From: Opitutales bacterium
GTDB lineage: Bacteria > Verrucomicrobiota > Verrucomicrobiia > Opitutales > UBA2987
Length of the DNA: 7,702 nt
Assembly: GCA_021772555.1 (NCBI GenBank)
Contig: JAJFLT010000264.1
Coordinates: 1-7,702 of the forward strand
Direction of reading: 5' to 3'
The notes beneath the pieces were generated by a model, which saw only the letters and a program-made list of their open reading frames with translations, was not told the origin of the DNA and did not search any database. The position numbers and the translations under genes are program-made. This document shows, one piece after another, positions 7,042 through 7,702 of this stretch; positions within the stretch are counted from its first letter, which is position 1; each line of letters starts with the position of its first letter.

Positions 7042-7401
7042 ATGAAAATTGCCCTTGTGGATGACTCAGGCTTTTCCCGCAGACGGGTTAAGGCCTATTT
7101 GAATCGAATGTTTCCTGACGCCTCGTTCATCGAATGCGCCGATGGAGAGGAGGCTTTGCAACAACTGCCCGGGGAAGATCTGGAATTCGTGGTTCTCGAC
7201 CTCGTAATGCCGAATATCGACGGACTGGAACTCCTCAAGCGATTTAAGGAGATAGATTTTCAACCGCCGGTTGTAATTCTGACAGCCAACATTCAAGAGA
7301 TCATTCAAACCGAATGTAGAAACCAAGGCTGTTACGGATTTATGGAAAAACCCGTCAATGAGGAAAAAATTGCCAGCATGGTTCAAGACCTGGGTTTATG
7401 A
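7042..7401 (+). CDS. CheY-like single-domain response regulator
   Basis: This is a stand-alone receiver domain of 119 residues, the length of CheY-type proteins, with no output domain. It shows the acidic pair D7-D8 in ALVDDSG, the phospho-acceptor Asp53 in VVLDLVMPNIDG, the switch Thr81 in VVILTAN, and Lys103 in MEKPV, so all catalytic receiver positions are present. It would be phosphorylated by a histidine kinase outside this window and act through protein contacts. The stop overlaps the start of the following CheC-like gene in an ATGA junction, which suggests co-translation. The ATG at 7042 gives the expected N-terminus; a ribosome site is not evident. The upstream gap (6787-7041) holds an operator-like dyad but no clear promoter in this direction. 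Confidence 0.93.
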   Translation: MKIALVDDSGFSRRRVKAYLNRMFPDASFIECADGEEALQQLPGEDLEFVVLDLVMPNIDGLELLKRFKEIDFQPPVVILTANIQEIIQTECRNQGCYGFMEKPVNEEKIASMVQDLGL

Positions 7402-7702
7402 GCGAAAAATCCACAGTCCTGCATGAAGACCTCAAGGAGATTTTCGTCGAGATTATCAACATCGGTCTCGGCAAAGCAGCCGCTGCCTTGTCCGAGCTGA
7501 CCGAACGCCCGGTCCAGATTACGGCGCCCAGTCTGGAGGTTTTCGGTCCCGGCTCCCTCGATCGGGTGAGTGAACTTGAGTCCATCACTTCGGTGAGGAT
7601 CCATCAGTCTTTTACGGGCCCGGAATTGGCCGGACAAGGATTGCTCATCCTTAATAAACCCGGCGCTTTGCACATGGCGATCCTGTTGATGGGAGAACCA
7701 CG
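7398..7702 (+). CDS. CheC-like phosphatase, partial at the right edge
   Basis: The first 101 codons of a CheC-family protein are present; it runs off the window. The helix EIFVEIINIGLGKAAAALSEL (about residues 14-34, shown in part) carries the CheC signature, with the catalytic-type Glu18 and Asn21 that remove phosphate from CheY-P. At the position often Asp or Ser in the family motif (four before Glu18) there is Glu14. A family-like stretch SLEVFGPGSLD follows, and later GLLILNKPGALHMAILLMGE resembles the mid-protein helix in CheC. The ATG overlaps the receiver stop by 4 bases, so the two form a receiver/phosphatase pair. Whether a second signature helix or another domain follows cannot be seen. 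Confidence 0.85.
   Translation, partial: MSEKSTVLHEDLKEIFVEIINIGLGKAAAALSELTERPVQITAPSLEVFGPGSLDRVSELESITSVRIHQSFTGPELAGQGLLILNKPGALHMAILLMGEP

Overview
The window looks like chromosomal DNA from a Gram-negative bacterium of moderate GC content. It encodes an inner-membrane RND pump with a lipoprotein-type periplasmic adaptor, which needs an outer membrane. I cannot assign a phylum. Several starts lack a clear Shine-Dalgarno sequence, so that signal is weak for taxonomy. I see no RNA genes, CRISPR array, insertion sequence or transposase.

Layout. (1) 13-778, plus strand: a class I SAM-dependent methyltransferase whose reading frame is broken by one extra base in a run of eight A. (2) 932-1661, plus strand: an HpcH/HpaI-type aldolase with a short C-terminus and an exact 22-bp internal repeat. 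(3) 6122-1713, minus strand: a two-gene tripartite-efflux operon, adaptor first and then the RND permease, with no outer-membrane factor in view. It converges on the aldolase with about 49 bases between them. (4) 6786-6367, minus strand: a single-domain bacterial globin interrupted by an in-frame TAG directly before the proximal heme histidine. (5) From 7042 to the right edge, plus strand: a CheY-like receiver overlapping by 4 bases a CheC-like phosphatase that runs off the window.

How the parts relate. Adaptor and permease should form an energised export complex with a TolC-type channel encoded elsewhere. Receiver and CheC are a natural signal and phosphatase pair, probably translationally coupled. 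Globin and receiver are transcribed divergently from a 255-bp region. That region holds a perfect 9-bp inverted repeat just upstream of a consensus -35 element facing the globin, so it is a plausible shared control region.

Most notable: two otherwise well-preserved genes (methyltransferase and globin) each carry a single simple lesion. This could be recent decay, assembly or sequencing error, or recoding, and sequence alone cannot decide. No clearly new multi-gene system is evident. The best candidates for follow-up are the globin amber codon, the A8 frameshift, the divergent operator-like dyad and an insertion of about 37 residues in a periplasmic loop of the RND pump.
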